A stretch of 64,000 nucleotides of DNA from Methanomassiliicoccaceae archaeon UBA71 (GCA_002504405.1 DARO01000006.1:1-64000); one strand, 5' to 3'; positions 9,130 through 18,431 are shown, numbered from the stretch's first letter. The notes: generated from the letters alone by a model not told the origin. Program-made: numbers and translations.

Positions 9130-10916
9130 GCCTCCCGCGCCTGCCCCCTTTCGCACAGATCTTCCGCCCCGCCCCCGAAGATGTGGAAGGCACGGAGGAG
9201 CTCATCGACGGCGGGTCGCTTCCGACCCCCGCTGGTAGGAGCTCCGCCGCCTTCGACCCGTCCGCCCCGCCCCCTAAACCTGCCCCGAGGGGGGAGTCCC
9301 TGGGCGGCCTCCTCCTTTCCGTGTCGTCTGAGGACGTCCGCACGAAGCCGTCCTACACCGACTGCTGGATAACGAACCCTCCGGACGGGCTCCGTCCGCT
9401 GGCCTCGTACATGACCGATTGCGGGAGCGTCCTGGTCGGCACGTCCGACGATGGGGAGATAGAGTACAACGTGACGCCACGCGAATACGCGTACCCCGAC
9501 AGCCTGAACAAGCTGGTCATGGACGTGATAGAGGAGATAAGGGAGTCGTACCGCAGCAGGGGCGGCCGTCTGGACAGGGAGAGCGTAATGGGGACAGCAC
9601 GCTCGATACTCACCGACCGCTACGCTGACCTCGAAGCGATCTCCGGCCCGGGGGACCTGGACAGGGTTGTCGCTGATGTGTGCTCGATCGCCTACAGGCA
9701 CTCCGTGGGGGCAGGGATATTCGAGGTCCTCCTAACCGACCCCCACATCGAGGATGTGTACATCGACGCCCCGGCAAGCAGGAACCGCGTGCATGTCACG
9801 ATGAACGGGATCAGCGGCCTGAACTCCCATATCCGCTGCAGGACGAACCTGATGGTTGAGGACAGGGAGGTAGACAATCTGGTGAACATCCTCAGGAGGG
9901 AGAGCGGCCTGAGGTTCTGCCGGTCGAATCCCGTACTGGAGACGGATTTCAAGGAGTTCGACGCGAGAGTGACCGTTATAGGGTACCCTATGAGCCCCAA
10001 CGGTAACGCCCTGGCGATCAGGAAGCACTCCGTGAGACCATGGACTCTGAGCAGGCTGATATCCAACGGCACCATTGACGCGAGGACGGCTGGAATATTG
10101 TCGTACCTGGTCAACAACCGCACGACCATACTCGTATGCGGGGCGAGGGGTGCCGGAAAGAGCTCCCTGCTGTCCGCGCTCATGTTCGAGTTCCCCCTGA
10201 GCCAGAGGATCCTGACGATCGAGGACACGATAGAGCTCCCTGGCGACGAGCTGAGGAGGAACGGTTTCAAGATACAGTCCATGCTCCTGGACAGCAAACC
10301 CGGGAGGGACCAGCTCTCGCGTGCTGAGGAGGCCCTCAGGGTCTCCCTCCGCATGGGGGAGTCCGCGATCGTCCTGGGAGAGGTCAGAGGCGACGAGGCC
10401 AGGACCCTGTACCAGAGCATGCGCGCCGGAAGGGCGGGAAGCGCGATCATGGGCACGATTCACGGCGATTCGGCGGAATCCGTGTTCAAAAGGGTCGTGT
10501 ACGACATGGGCATCTCCCCGGAGGCCTTTATGGCCACCGATGTCATAGTCACTCTCGGTACGGTCAAGGACCGGAGGACGGGTCACCTCATCCGCAAGGT
10601 CAGCGAGATCGTCTCCACGGGAGCCGAGCCGGGGGAGTTCGTGGCGATAACGGACCCTGACACGATGTTCGACTCTCCGGTCATGGCGCGCGCCCTACGG
10701 ACATCACAGAGCGGCAGGAGGCAGGCCGTGAAGGAGATCCGTGCCAGGTCGATGATGAGGGCGTATCTGGCCGAGAAAGGAACAGAGGACGACAGGTTCC
10801 TGGGCCCGGAATGGATTGTAGCGGCAAACGAGACTCTAGCCTTAATGCGCCCCGATTCTTCCGCCGAATCCGCCCTCGATGAGTTCAGGCGCAGGATCGA
10901 GGAGGCGGTAGGTTGA
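9126..10916 (+). CDS. Type II/IV secretion system ATPase (GspE/VirB11/ArlI-like)
   Basis: The 596-residue cytoplasmic ATPase would power a type IV filament or secretion machine. The N-terminal half holds the usual 'ILTDPHIEDVYIDAP' region. Walker A is GARGAGKSS at residues 339-347, followed by the Asp box (TIEDTIELPGDEL), Walker B (AIVLGEVRGDEA) and His box (GTIHGDSAESV). The first roughly 80 residues are Pro/Ala-rich and probably disordered. It is coupled to the Cys-rich gene by ATGA and to the TadC-like gene by TTGA, giving a three-gene unit. Confidence 0.92.
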   Translation: MSLPRLPPFAQIFRPAPEDVEGTEELIDGGSLPTPAGRSSAAFDPSAPPPKPAPRGESLGGLLLSVSSEDVRTKPSYTDCWITNPPDGLRPLASYMTDCGSVLVGTSDDGEIEYNVTPREYAYPDSLNKLVMDVIEEIRESYRSRGGRLDRESVMGTARSILTDRYADLEAISGPGDLDRVVADVCSIAYRHSVGAGIFEVLLTDPHIEDVYIDAPASRNRVHVTMNGISGLNSHIRCRTNLMVEDREVDNLVNILRRESGLRFCRSNPVLETDFKEFDARVTVIGYPMSPNGNALAIRKHSVRPWTLSRLISNGTIDARTAGILSYLVNNRTTILVCGARGAGKSSLLSALMFEFPLSQRILTIEDTIELPGDELRRNGFKIQSMLLDSKPGRDQLSRAEEALRVSLRMGESAIVLGEVRGDEARTLYQSMRAGRAGSAIMGTIHGDSAESVFKRVVYDMGISPEAFMATDVIVTLGTVKDRRTGHLIRKVSEIVSTGAEPGEFVAITDPDTMFDSPVMARALRTSQSGRRQAVKEIRARSMMRAYLAEKGTEDDRFLGPEWIVAANETLALMRPDSSAESALDEFRRRIEEAVG

Positions 10917-12325
10917 CCGACTTCAGGAGGATGATGAACGAGTGCCCCACTGTCGTGGGCATGCTCACCACCGCCCTGGAGTCAGGGGGATCCCTTGATT
11001 CCGCCGTCCGCGAGGTTGCTGCGGAGGGGCCGCCCCTCTCCGCAGGGATGTTCACAAGGGCGGTGCGCACGACCGACACGAAAGGGGCCAGTAGCCTCGG
11101 TGCGGCTCTTACGGCGGAGGTCTCCGCCCTCCCAGCCTCGGCATCTGGATACAGGCATTCCGTGCTGCTGTGCATCGCTGCCTCGGAATCCTCCGGGCAG
11201 GAGGAGAGGCTCAGGCTTCTGAGGGAGGCGTCCGACATAGCCCTCGACTCCGTCAGGACTATGGGTGAGGCGTACAGCGCATCCCTCACCGTCCCCTGCA
11301 TGACGGTGTTCGGCCTCGGGATAATGGTGCCCATGATCCTGATGTCCATTGTCCCCCTCCTGGGGATGGGGGGCTTGTTCGGGACCACGTCTGTTGACGG
11401 CGACATGGTGGTCCTCCTGACGGTGGTGGCCATACCCGCGGTAATACTGGTCCTATCGATGGCCATACGCGGGCGCAATCCGTTCGCTTCCGAACCGATC
11501 GGGCCTCCTGGGTTCGCAAAAGCCCTCCCGCTCCTTGTCGCTGTGCCGCTCGCCCTTTTCCAGTTTCAGCAGGGAAGTGGCCCGGAGGATGTCGTGCTGC
11601 TGTCCGTCGCACCTGCGGCGGCGATGACCGCAATCCTGCTGGCGGGGGACCGCATTGCCGAGAGGGCGAGGGCCTCGTGCGAGAGCGGGCTTCGCGATTC
11701 CGTGTTCGAGATGGGCAATCGCATGCTGTCGGGCGAGACCTTCGAGACGGCCTGCACAGGGGTACTGTTGAGCAGGGACGAGTGCGGAGAAACAGCTGAG
11801 CGCCTTGAGAGGGAGCTCCTCCTATGCAGGGGCGACATCGGCGCCGCGGTCGACTCTTCGGTGTCTCCGGTGTCCCCGGAGGTGTCCAGGGCGCTCCGTG
11901 ACATTCAGAGGTGCTCCGAGGAGGACGTGGACAACGCCGGCAGGCTGGCGATAGCCCTTGGGAGGCAGTTCCACAACGGGGACAGCGTCAGGCGCTCCCT
12001 TGAGCTGCGGCTCAAGAGCATGACGGACATGATGGTTGGAACTGCCGTGGTCTTCGCACCGATGGTCCTCGGGATGAGCGTCTCGATGCTGGGGCCCCTC
12101 TCAGAAGTCGCAGGGTACCAAAGCTCCATGGATACGGGCGCCGTCCTCTCGGCTTACATCGTGGAACTCTGTATACTCATCTCGGTTCTCACCACCAGCC
12201 TCGGGGACAGAGGCGGATTCGGCACAGGGCTCTGGAGGTTCTGCCTGATGGCGCCGGTCGCCCTCATCGTGTTCAGGGTATGCAGCGGCATATCCCTCCG
12301 ACGGGGTTATCATCGCGTAGGATAA
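10913..12325 (+). CDS. TadC/ArlJ-like secretion membrane protein
   Basis: The 470-residue protein has the layout of the membrane platform partner of the secretion ATPase: two cytoplasmic helical T2SSF-like domains and hydrophobic segments around residues 125-185, 195-245 and 370-465. The reading frame starts at a TTG whose last two bases form the ATPase stop (TTGA at 10913-10916); an ATG six codons later is an alternative. The platform protein anchors pilin-like subunits during assembly; the two pilin-like genes at 5.7-6.6 kb are candidate substrates. Confidence 0.8.
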   Translation: MTDFRRMMNECPTVVGMLTTALESGGSLDSAVREVAAEGPPLSAGMFTRAVRTTDTKGASSLGAALTAEVSALPASASGYRHSVLLCIAASESSGQEERLRLLREASDIALDSVRTMGEAYSASLTVPCMTVFGLGIMVPMILMSIVPLLGMGGLFGTTSVDGDMVVLLTVVAIPAVILVLSMAIRGRNPFASEPIGPPGFAKALPLLVAVPLALFQFQQGSGPEDVVLLSVAPAAAMTAILLAGDRIAERARASCESGLRDSVFEMGNRMLSGETFETACTGVLLSRDECGETAERLERELLLCRGDIGAAVDSSVSPVSPEVSRALRDIQRCSEEDVDNAGRLAIALGRQFHNGDSVRRSLELRLKSMTDMMVGTAVVFAPMVLGMSVSMLGPLSEVAGYQSSMDTGAVLSAYIVELCILISVLTTSLGDRGGFGTGLWRFCLMAPVALIVFRVCSGISLRRGYHRVG

Positions 12326-12334
12326 TCAGGGGGC

Positions 12335-12823
12335 ATGGACATCGAGGGGTGGATCACCACGGCGGCAGCGGTTTGCACCGCCTTGCTAATCCTGATGGTG
12401 GCCGCTCCGTTCATGGCCCCTAGCGGGACATTCACCTGCCTGGACGGGACTTCCGGGTGGATCGACAACGGATGGCTGGGGCACGGCCCCGCCGGACTCG
12501 CATACCTGCTGGGTGACCTGCTGTGCCACCAGGAGATGTCCCGCAGCCTGATCCTGAACGGGTCGCAGATGCCGATTTGCATACGCGACACAGGGCTGCT
12601 GGCAGGCGTTGCCGTAGGGCTCATCGCATGCCGCATCATCGGGCCGGTCCTGGAATCGAGGAGGTTTCTTGTGGCCGGACTATGCCTGGCCCCGGCGACT
12701 GTCATCGAGTTCGTGGCCGAGAGGATTGCGGGGGACATGCCCGAGGCCAGGCTGGTCTCAGGGGCGCTCACTGGGATCGGGTGCGCCATACTCCTCTGTT
12801 GGTGGGTCTACCGGAAAAGATGA
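12335..12823 (+). CDS. DUF2085 membrane protein
   Basis: The 162-residue membrane protein has about four helices. The DUF2085 core is LLCHQEMSRSLILNGSQMP followed by ICIRDTGLLAG. Most family members read C-x-R-C-x-G in the second motif; here the second Cys is replaced by Asp (CIRDTG). Function is unknown. A G-rich stretch (AGGGGGC) directly precedes the ATG. It follows the TadC-like gene by nine bases and may be co-transcribed. Confidence 0.8.
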   Translation: MDIEGWITTAAAVCTALLILMVAAPFMAPSGTFTCLDGTSGWIDNGWLGHGPAGLAYLLGDLLCHQEMSRSLILNGSQMPICIRDTGLLAGVAVGLIACRIIGPVLESRRFLVAGLCLAPATVIEFVAERIAGDMPEARLVSGALTGIGCAILLCWWVYRKR

Positions 12824-12850
12824 ACTACGGTTGAGACGATTCCCGCAACC

Positions 12851-13606
12851 ATGGATGAGCATCGGCCAGGATTCTGGGAAGGATACTCGAAGGCATACAG
12901 CGGGGACATCCAGGGTGATGCCCCGTCCAGAATCATCGATCGCCTGTTCGATTTAGGACTTCTCACAGGAAGCGACTGCGTTCTTGAGATCGGATCCGGG
13001 CCGGGGACGTACTCCCTCCTTATCGCGCCGAGGGTGAGGATCCTCGTGTGCATGGATTCCTCCGCGGGCATGCTGGATAGACTCCGTGCCGGGGCGGAGA
13101 CCCTAGGCATATCGAACATCGAGAGGTTTCTGCAGGACTGGAACGCCTACACCCCGCGCAAGGGGTATGACACCTGCATCGCGACACTTTGCCCAGGCAC
13201 CGGCGCCTCCGCCTCCCTCCTGAGGATGGAGTGCGCCGCCCGCAGGGGATGCGCCCTGGTATCCTGGATGAGGAATCCTTGCGACGACATGCATGACCGT
13301 CTTTGCGGTTTGCTGGAAATCGAAAAGCCCGACAGGGGACGTGGCTCATCCGAACCCGAAGAGTGGCTTGCCTGCAATGACAGGGAGTTCACGGTGGAGA
13401 CCTTCCCGACTGTGTACGACTGGGAGGCCACGGTGGACGTGGCCGTATCCTCCTAGGTCTCCCGCATGAAGGCCATGGGATACCCCGGAGATCCAGAGGG
13501 TGCAGCGAGAGAAGTGCTGTCCGACTTCATCGTCGGAGAGACTGTGAGGATGCATCTGGAAGGGGAGATTAAACTTGTCAGCTGGCTCTGCCCTCGGGAG
13601 GGGTGA
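12851..13606 (+). CDS. SAM-dependent methyltransferase with in-frame amber codon (candidate pyrrolysine)
   Basis: The first 201 codons encode a class I methyltransferase (VLEIGSGPGTYSLLIAP motif I, CMDSSAGMLDR, WNAYTPRKGYDTCIATL). Codon 202 is TAG (13454-13456). The same frame then continues for 49 codons to TGA at 13604-13606: VSRMKAMGYPGDPEG..., ending EIKLVSWLCPREG. That extension matches the usual C-terminal 'v...l.G.v.l..W' end of this fold. TAG is otherwise nearly unused here, and this lineage commonly encodes pyrrolysine, so read-through is the simplest explanation. If TAG terminates, the protein is 201 residues and lacks its last strand and helix. Confidence 0.65.
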
Positions 13607-13746
13607 GGCGGGCAGGCAATTCATTCCTGGCGCCGGCCCGTCCTTATTCTCCATTTGAGGTGCACGGCTCTTAAAGTGTGCATGCATGGAACGGGACTTA
13701 CTGGCTACCCGCCTCGATAGGGGTTTGGAAAGGGGTTTTCGGATGA

Positions 13747-15975
13747 TCACTCGCACTTGGTCCATCCGCATGACTTGCAGATGTTGCATCCACCCTGGAA
13801 CTCGAGCTCCGCACCGCACTTGGGGCAGGGATTCTTGATCTCCCTGTAGGCCTCCTCCGGCTCGTCCTCGCCTAGTCCGTGGATCTGGCTCTGCATCTCC
13901 TTGTACATGTCGGTAAGCGCCCATCCGACCGCCATAGGGCAGCAGGACCCCAGACTGGTGTCCCTCTTGGTGTGTGTGCGCACGACATAGGAGGGGCAGG
14001 AGCCGCAGGACTTGAGCTGGTCGACGATCGCATCGATGCCGCATCCGGACCTGGCTGCCAGGGATATCATCCTCGAGAGCCCTACCATGAAATTGTTGCA
14101 TCCCCCGGTGGAACCCTTGTTGAGATAGGCCTCCATGAGCTCCCCGGTGTCTGGATCGAAGAACGCGGTGCAGTGGAGGCTCCCGCATCCGGTCATGAGC
14201 TTCCTCTTCTTCCCGACGACGTTGTCGTCCACCTTCTTGATAATGGGCTTCTCCTGCTTCTCCTCGGCAGGGGCCGGTTCGGGGGCCTTCTCCTTCGTGG
14301 AGAGGATCCCCAGGCGCTTGCATCCGTCGCGGAAAACGGTGACGCCCTTGCATCCCGACTCCCAGGAGTACATGTATATGTTGTATACGTCCGCCTCCGG
14401 GAAGTCCTCGGGCAGGTTGACGGTCGAGCTGATAGAGGCGTCTATGTGCCTCTGCCAGGTGGCCTGCATGTCGATCCTCTGCCTGTAGTCCAGGTTCTGC
14501 GCGGTAACGAAGAAATCGGGCAGATCCTTTTCATCCTTCACCTGGGGGTGGGAATCCAGATAGGACTGCACTATCGGTGTGTACACCTTGTAGTACTCGT
14601 CGTGATCCGAGAGGGAGGTGGTCCTCCTCTCGTAGGAGATGGCGAAAATGGGCTCTATCCCTCCGGAGATCCCGAGCATCGTCGAGAGGGTGCCCGTGGG
14701 AGCGATCGTGAGCAGCTGGGAGTTCCTGATCCCGTTCTTCAGGACGAGCTCCTTCGTCTCCTCTGACGCGTTCTCCTTGAAGAACGGGGAGTCGACTATC
14801 TGCTGGGGAACGCACTTGGGGAACATCCCCACCTCTCCCGCCAGGACGGCGGACTCGTTGATGGCCGTGTCCATCATCAGCCTCCCGAGCTTGTCGCAGA
14901 AGTCTATGGACTCGGGGGTCCCGTACTTGTAGCCCAGGTTGATCAGCATGTCGGCCAGGCCCATGATCCCGAGACCTATCTGCCTCCAGTCGTTGACGGA
15001 CCTCTTCTGCTCCTCGAGCGGATGGAGTGGGAGGCCCTCCTCTAGCACGTCGTTCAGCCCGCGGACGCAGATCCTGACGGCCTGCGTGAACTCCTCGACC
15101 TGGAACCTTCCGTCCCTGACGAATGCCGCGAGGTTTATGCTTCCGAGAAGGCAGCTCCCGCCGGCGGGAAGGGGCTCCTCAGCGCAGGGGTTCGTCCCCG
15201 CATAGGAGTAGTCGGGGAACTCGCTGAGCAGGTTCCAGTTGGATATCCTGTCCCAGTAGAGGCATCCGGGCTCCCCGTAGTCCCAATTGTTGTGGCAGAG
15301 CTTCTCGAAGAACTCGGCCGCATTGAGCTCCTTCCTGATGATCTGGTTGCTCTCGGGACGCTCGAACGTCTGCATGAACGTCTTCCTGTCCCTGACGCAC
15401 TCCATGAACTCGTCGGATACGCGGATGGACATGTTGGCCTTGGTCACGCGCTCCAGGTCGGTCTTGACGGCCATGAACTCCTCGAGGTCGGGATGTTCGC
15501 ATGAGATGGTGAGCATGAGGGCGCCGCGACGTCCGTGCTGGCCGATTAGGCCGGTGACCATGGAGAAAAGGTCTGTGAATGAGACGGAACCGGATGTCTC
15601 GGAGGCTGTGTTGTTGATCTTCGCCCCTCTGGGAGCGAGCTTGGAGATGTCGATGCCGGCCCCTCCGCCGTAGCTGAATGTGCGGGCAAGCCTGCCTGCG
15701 GTCTCGAAGATGGACTCGATGGAATCCTCCGGAGGTGTCAGGACGTAGCAGTTGGAGAATGTGACCTTTAGGCCGCTGTGCTGGAGGCCCCTGTTGGCCA
15801 GTATCCTCCCTCCGAACAGGAACTTCTTCTCCTCGATCATGCGCCTGAGGTCGGCGTTCCCGCCGCTGACACGGTCGAGCCAATGGTCGAAGGTCTCCCC
15901 CTCGTGACAGTATTTCTTCTTCCAGATGTCTATGCCGAGCTGATTGTCGGCCCCAAGCCACTGCTCTATCTCCAT
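13747..15975 (-). CDS. nrdJ: Adenosylcobalamin-dependent ribonucleotide reductase (class II)
   Basis: The 742-residue enzyme makes deoxyribonucleotides using adenosylcobalamin. Landmarks in order are LANRGLQHSG and SNCYVLTPPEDSIESIF, the active-site NPCAEEPLPAGGSCLLGSIN, PTGTLSTMLGISGGIEP, and a C-terminal Cys-rich tail ending in a zinc ribbon (CPKCGAELEFQGGCNICKSC). Length is normal for the short class II form. It suits an anaerobe with abundant corrinoid. The start ATG at 15975 is supported by homology beginning at once. The gene converges with the amber methyltransferase. Confidence 0.95.
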   Translation of the reverse strand: MEIEQWLGADNQLGIDIWKKKYCHEGETFDHWLDRVSGGNADLRRMIEEKKFLFGGRILANRGLQHSGLKVTFSNCYVLTPPEDSIESIFETAGRLARTFSYGGGAGIDISKLAPRGAKINNTASETSGSVSFTDLFSMVTGLIGQHGRRGALMLTISCEHPDLEEFMAVKTDLERVTKANMSIRVSDEFMECVRDRKTFMQTFERPESNQIIRKELNAAEFFEKLCHNNWDYGEPGCLYWDRISNWNLLSEFPDYSYAGTNPCAEEPLPAGGSCLLGSINLAAFVRDGRFQVEEFTQAVRICVRGLNDVLEEGLPLHPLEEQKRSVNDWRQIGLGIMGLADMLINLGYKYGTPESIDFCDKLGRLMMDTAINESAVLAGEVGMFPKCVPQQIVDSPFFKENASEETKELVLKNGIRNSQLLTIAPTGTLSTMLGISGGIEPIFAISYERRTTSLSDHDEYYKVYTPIVQSYLDSHPQVKDEKDLPDFFVTAQNLDYRQRIDMQATWQRHIDASISSTVNLPEDFPEADVYNIYMYSWESGCKGVTVFRDGCKRLGILSTKEKAPEPAPAEEKQEKPIIKKVDDNVVGKKRKLMTGCGSLHCTAFFDPDTGELMEAYLNKGSTGGCNNFMVGLSRMISLAARSGCGIDAIVDQLKSCGSCPSYVVRTHTKRDTSLGSCCPMAVGWALTDMYKEMQSQIHGLGEDEPEEAYREIKNPCPKCGAELEFQGGCNICKSCGWTKCE

Positions 15976-16319
15976 TTTTTCACCCCGATTTCCGATCCTA
16001 TCTCTGCGGAGTCGGTGTAACCCTTACGGTATTTTAAGGATGATTGTACCAGATTTTTAGTTATATTGGATTATACATCCAATTATCAAATTATTACATT
16101 TTTCCGGAGGTAGAATTAGTTAAGACCTGTGCTAAATTAATTCAGGTTCGAAAAATCGTAAAGCCGTACAATCAATGAGAAGCATCCGATTTTCCTCGAT
16201 TTTCGCCTACCCGATAATCCGTATGGATTCTGCCGTCTAGATTCGGTTCCTGCCTCTATCGGATGATCTCTGCGATAAGCAAGGGTTCCCGCGCTTCGGA
16301 CCCTAGTTAATTGAATGTT
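15976..16319. other. Long intergenic region with predicted RNA-like stems
   Basis: No credible gene is seen. An AT-rich half (16030-16140) contains a perfect 7-bp stem, ATTGGAT/ATCCAAT at 16065-16083. A more GC-rich half (about 16180-16310) contains CATCCGAT pairing with ATCGGATG about 60 bases away, an internal AATCC-GTAT-GGATT hairpin, and GGGTTCC/GGACCC with a bulge near 16285-16305. It could hold a small structured RNA or only the two flanking promoters (nrdJ on the minus strand, trpE on the plus strand). Confidence 0.35.
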
Positions 16320-16339
16320 ATTGTACATTGATAAACAAT
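16320..16339. promoter_or_regulatory. trp operator upstream of trpE
   Basis: Imperfect palindrome ATTGTACAT-TG-ATAAACAAT (7 of 9 arm positions pair). It sits just upstream of the TATA-like ATTAAATAC at 16347-16355. The same element, perfectly symmetric, lies before trpB at 24058-24077 with the same spacing to its TATA. It includes TGTACA, the known TRP-box core of the Methanothermobacter TrpY repressor. Confidence 0.6.
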
Positions 16340-16380
16340 AATAGACATTAAATACCATCATCATCTACAGTACATCCGAA

Positions 16381-17862
16381 GTGAAAGCCATGTACGGCCC
16401 GTCCAAGGAGGAAACAGACAGAATCCTGTCAGAAGGTTACGGCACAGTTCCGGTGTCACGCACCATCCTCGCCGACGTCAGGACCCCTATAGAGGTCCTG
16501 AACGCGATGCTGAGGGTGGACAACCACTGCTACATACTGGAGAGCGTGGAGGACAGGCAGCGCTGGGGCAGGTACACAATCCTCGGCTTCGAGCCGGTGA
16601 TGTCGATCCTCTGCCAGGACGGCACGGTGAGGGTAATCGAGAACAACACGACCAGAACATTCCCTACCGACAGACCCTCGGATGTCATCAGGGAGGTGCT
16701 CAGGCGCTTCAGGGGCCCCCGTCTGGATGGGATGCCCCCGTTCACAGGCGGACTGGTCGGCTACTTCTCTTATGATTACATAAAGTACGCAGAGCCCGCC
16801 CTGGAGATATCCGCAGATGACGACGAGGGCTTCAAGGACGCCGACCTGATGCTGTTCGACAAGGTCGTTGTGTTCGACAACATCAGGCAGACCATAACGG
16901 TCATCGCCAACGTCGTCGCCGGCGATCCGTCCAGGGACTATGGGCACGCGTGCGAAGAGATCGAGAGAATAGTCGGCATCATCAGGAAAGGCGAACCGAG
17001 GGATCATGTTCCCGCCGTCCTGAGATCCGATTTCAGGGCGATGCACAGCCAGGACCGCTACTGTGCGATGGTGGAAGAGGCCAAGGACCACATCAGGGAG
17101 GGGGACATATTCCAGGTCGTGCTCTCCAACAGACTGGAGGCGGATTTCGAAGGGAGCCTGATGGACGTCTACAGGGTGCTCCGCACTACTAACCCGTCAC
17201 CGTACATGTTCTACTTCTCAGGAAGCGACATAGAGGTCGCCGGGGCCTCCCCCGAAACGCTCGTCAAGCTGATGGACGGCGTGCTCCACACGTTCCCGCT
17301 GGCAGGAACCAGGCCGCGCGGGAGGACGGACGAGGAGGACGAGAGACTGGAAAGGGAGCTGCTCTCCGATGAGAAGGAGCTCGCGGAACACAACATGCTG
17401 GTGGACCTGGGGAGGAACGACCTCGGGAAGGTCTCGGAGTTCGGAACCGTGGAGGTGGAGCAGTACATGGGCATCGAGAGGTTCTCCCATGTGATGCACA
17501 TAGGGTCCACCGTCCGCGGTATGATTAGGAAAGGCGTGGACGCCCTGGACGCCATAGAGGCAGTCCTCCCTGCAGGGACGCTCTCGGGAGCGCCGAAGCT
17601 CGAGGCCTGCAGGATAATCGACCGCCTGGAGAACTGCAAGCGCGGAATATACGGCGGAGCGATAGGCTACATAGACCTGACCGGGAACATGGACGTATGC
17701 ATCGGCATACGCATCGCCTACAGGAAGAACGGCAAGGTCTTCGTGAGATCCGGCGCGGGGATAGTTGCCGACAGCATCCCGGAGAACGAGTACAGGGAAT
17801 GCCTCAACAAGGCCAGGGCGGTCACAGAGGCAGTACGCACAGCTTCGGAGGGTCTGGAATGA
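16381..17862 (+). CDS. trpE: Anthranilate synthase component I
   Basis: With TrpG, this enzyme converts chorismate to anthranilate, the first step of tryptophan synthesis. The 493-residue protein carries chorismate-binding motifs LAGTRPRGRTDEEDE, ELLSDEKELAEHNMLVDLGR, LSGAPKLEACRIIDRLE and YGGAIGYIDLTG. A GTG at 16381 fits the TATA spacing; an ATG three codons later is the alternative. The stop overlaps trpG by ATGA. The operator at 16320-16339 suggests tryptophan-dependent control. Confidence 0.95.
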   Translation: MKAMYGPSKEETDRILSEGYGTVPVSRTILADVRTPIEVLNAMLRVDNHCYILESVEDRQRWGRYTILGFEPVMSILCQDGTVRVIENNTTRTFPTDRPSDVIREVLRRFRGPRLDGMPPFTGGLVGYFSYDYIKYAEPALEISADDDEGFKDADLMLFDKVVVFDNIRQTITVIANVVAGDPSRDYGHACEEIERIVGIIRKGEPRDHVPAVLRSDFRAMHSQDRYCAMVEEAKDHIREGDIFQVVLSNRLEADFEGSLMDVYRVLRTTNPSPYMFYFSGSDIEVAGASPETLVKLMDGVLHTFPLAGTRPRGRTDEEDERLERELLSDEKELAEHNMLVDLGRNDLGKVSEFGTVEVEQYMGIERFSHVMHIGSTVRGMIRKGVDALDAIEAVLPAGTLSGAPKLEACRIIDRLENCKRGIYGGAIGYIDLTGNMDVCIGIRIAYRKNGKVFVRSGAGIVADSIPENEYRECLNKARAVTEAVRTASEGLE

Positions 17863-18431
17863 CGACCGTGATCATAGACAACTACGACAGCTTCTCCTAC
17901 AACCTGTACCAGATGATCGGACGCATGGACCCGGACGTCAAGGTTGTCAGGAACGACCGCGAGACGGTGGAGGGCATACTGTCCATGAGCCCCGACAGGA
18001 TAGTTCTGTCCCCGGGTCCCGGAAGGCCCTCCGACGCAGGGATATGCGAGGAGCTGGTTCTGGAGGCCAGAGGCAGGGTCCCTCTGCTGGGGGTGTGCCT
18101 TGGCCATCAGGCGATATGCGAGGCGTACGGCGCCAGCATAACATACGCAAAGCAGCTGATGCACGGGAAGAGCTCGGACGCGGAACTGGAGGACTCGGTG
18201 CTGTTCAACGGCATCGGTCGCAGGGCTACCGTCGGCAGGTACCATTCCTTGGCCGCGGACCCCGGGACGATCCCCTCTGGGCTTAGGGTCACCGCGAGGA
18301 CCGCCGACGGCGAGGTGATGGCCGTGGAGGACCCTGTGAGGAAGGTGTTCGGCCTGCAGTTCCACCCGGAGTCGATACTCACCCCAGAAGGGGGGAGGAT
18401 GCTCGGGAACTTCATGGAGGTGAGGATATGA
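17859..18431 (+). CDS. trpG: Anthranilate synthase component II (glutamine amidotransferase)
   Basis: The 190-residue amidotransferase supplies ammonia to TrpE. Catalytic elements are the Cys in LLGVCLGHQAI and the His-Glu pair in GLQFHPESILTPEG; the N-terminal IIDNYDSFSYNL is diagnostic. Start and stop overlap trpE and trpD by ATGA, so the chain is translationally coupled. It is a stand-alone subunit, not fused to TrpE or TrpD. Confidence 0.95.
   Translation: MTTVIIDNYDSFSYNLYQMIGRMDPDVKVVRNDRETVEGILSMSPDRIVLSPGPGRPSDAGICEELVLEARGRVPLLGVCLGHQAICEAYGASITYAKQLMHGKSSDAELEDSVLFNGIGRRATVGRYHSLAADPGTIPSGLRVTARTADGEVMAVEDPVRKVFGLQFHPESILTPEGGRMLGNFMEVRI

Noticed and set aside
15976..16060. Cobalamin riboswitch upstream of the B12-dependent ribonucleotide reductase
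   Set aside because: No B12-box-like element was seen and the putative leader after the TATA is too short.
16100..16320. Possible RNase P RNA (a GAGGAAAATC stretch on the minus strand)
   Set aside because: The conserved 3' regions of RNase P RNA do not follow and the remaining length to nrdJ is too short.
16137..16364. 75-codon minus-strand frame in the nrdJ-trpE intergenic region
   Set aside because: Composition is not protein-like for this genome, it overlaps the trp operator and TATA, and it has no recognisable motif.
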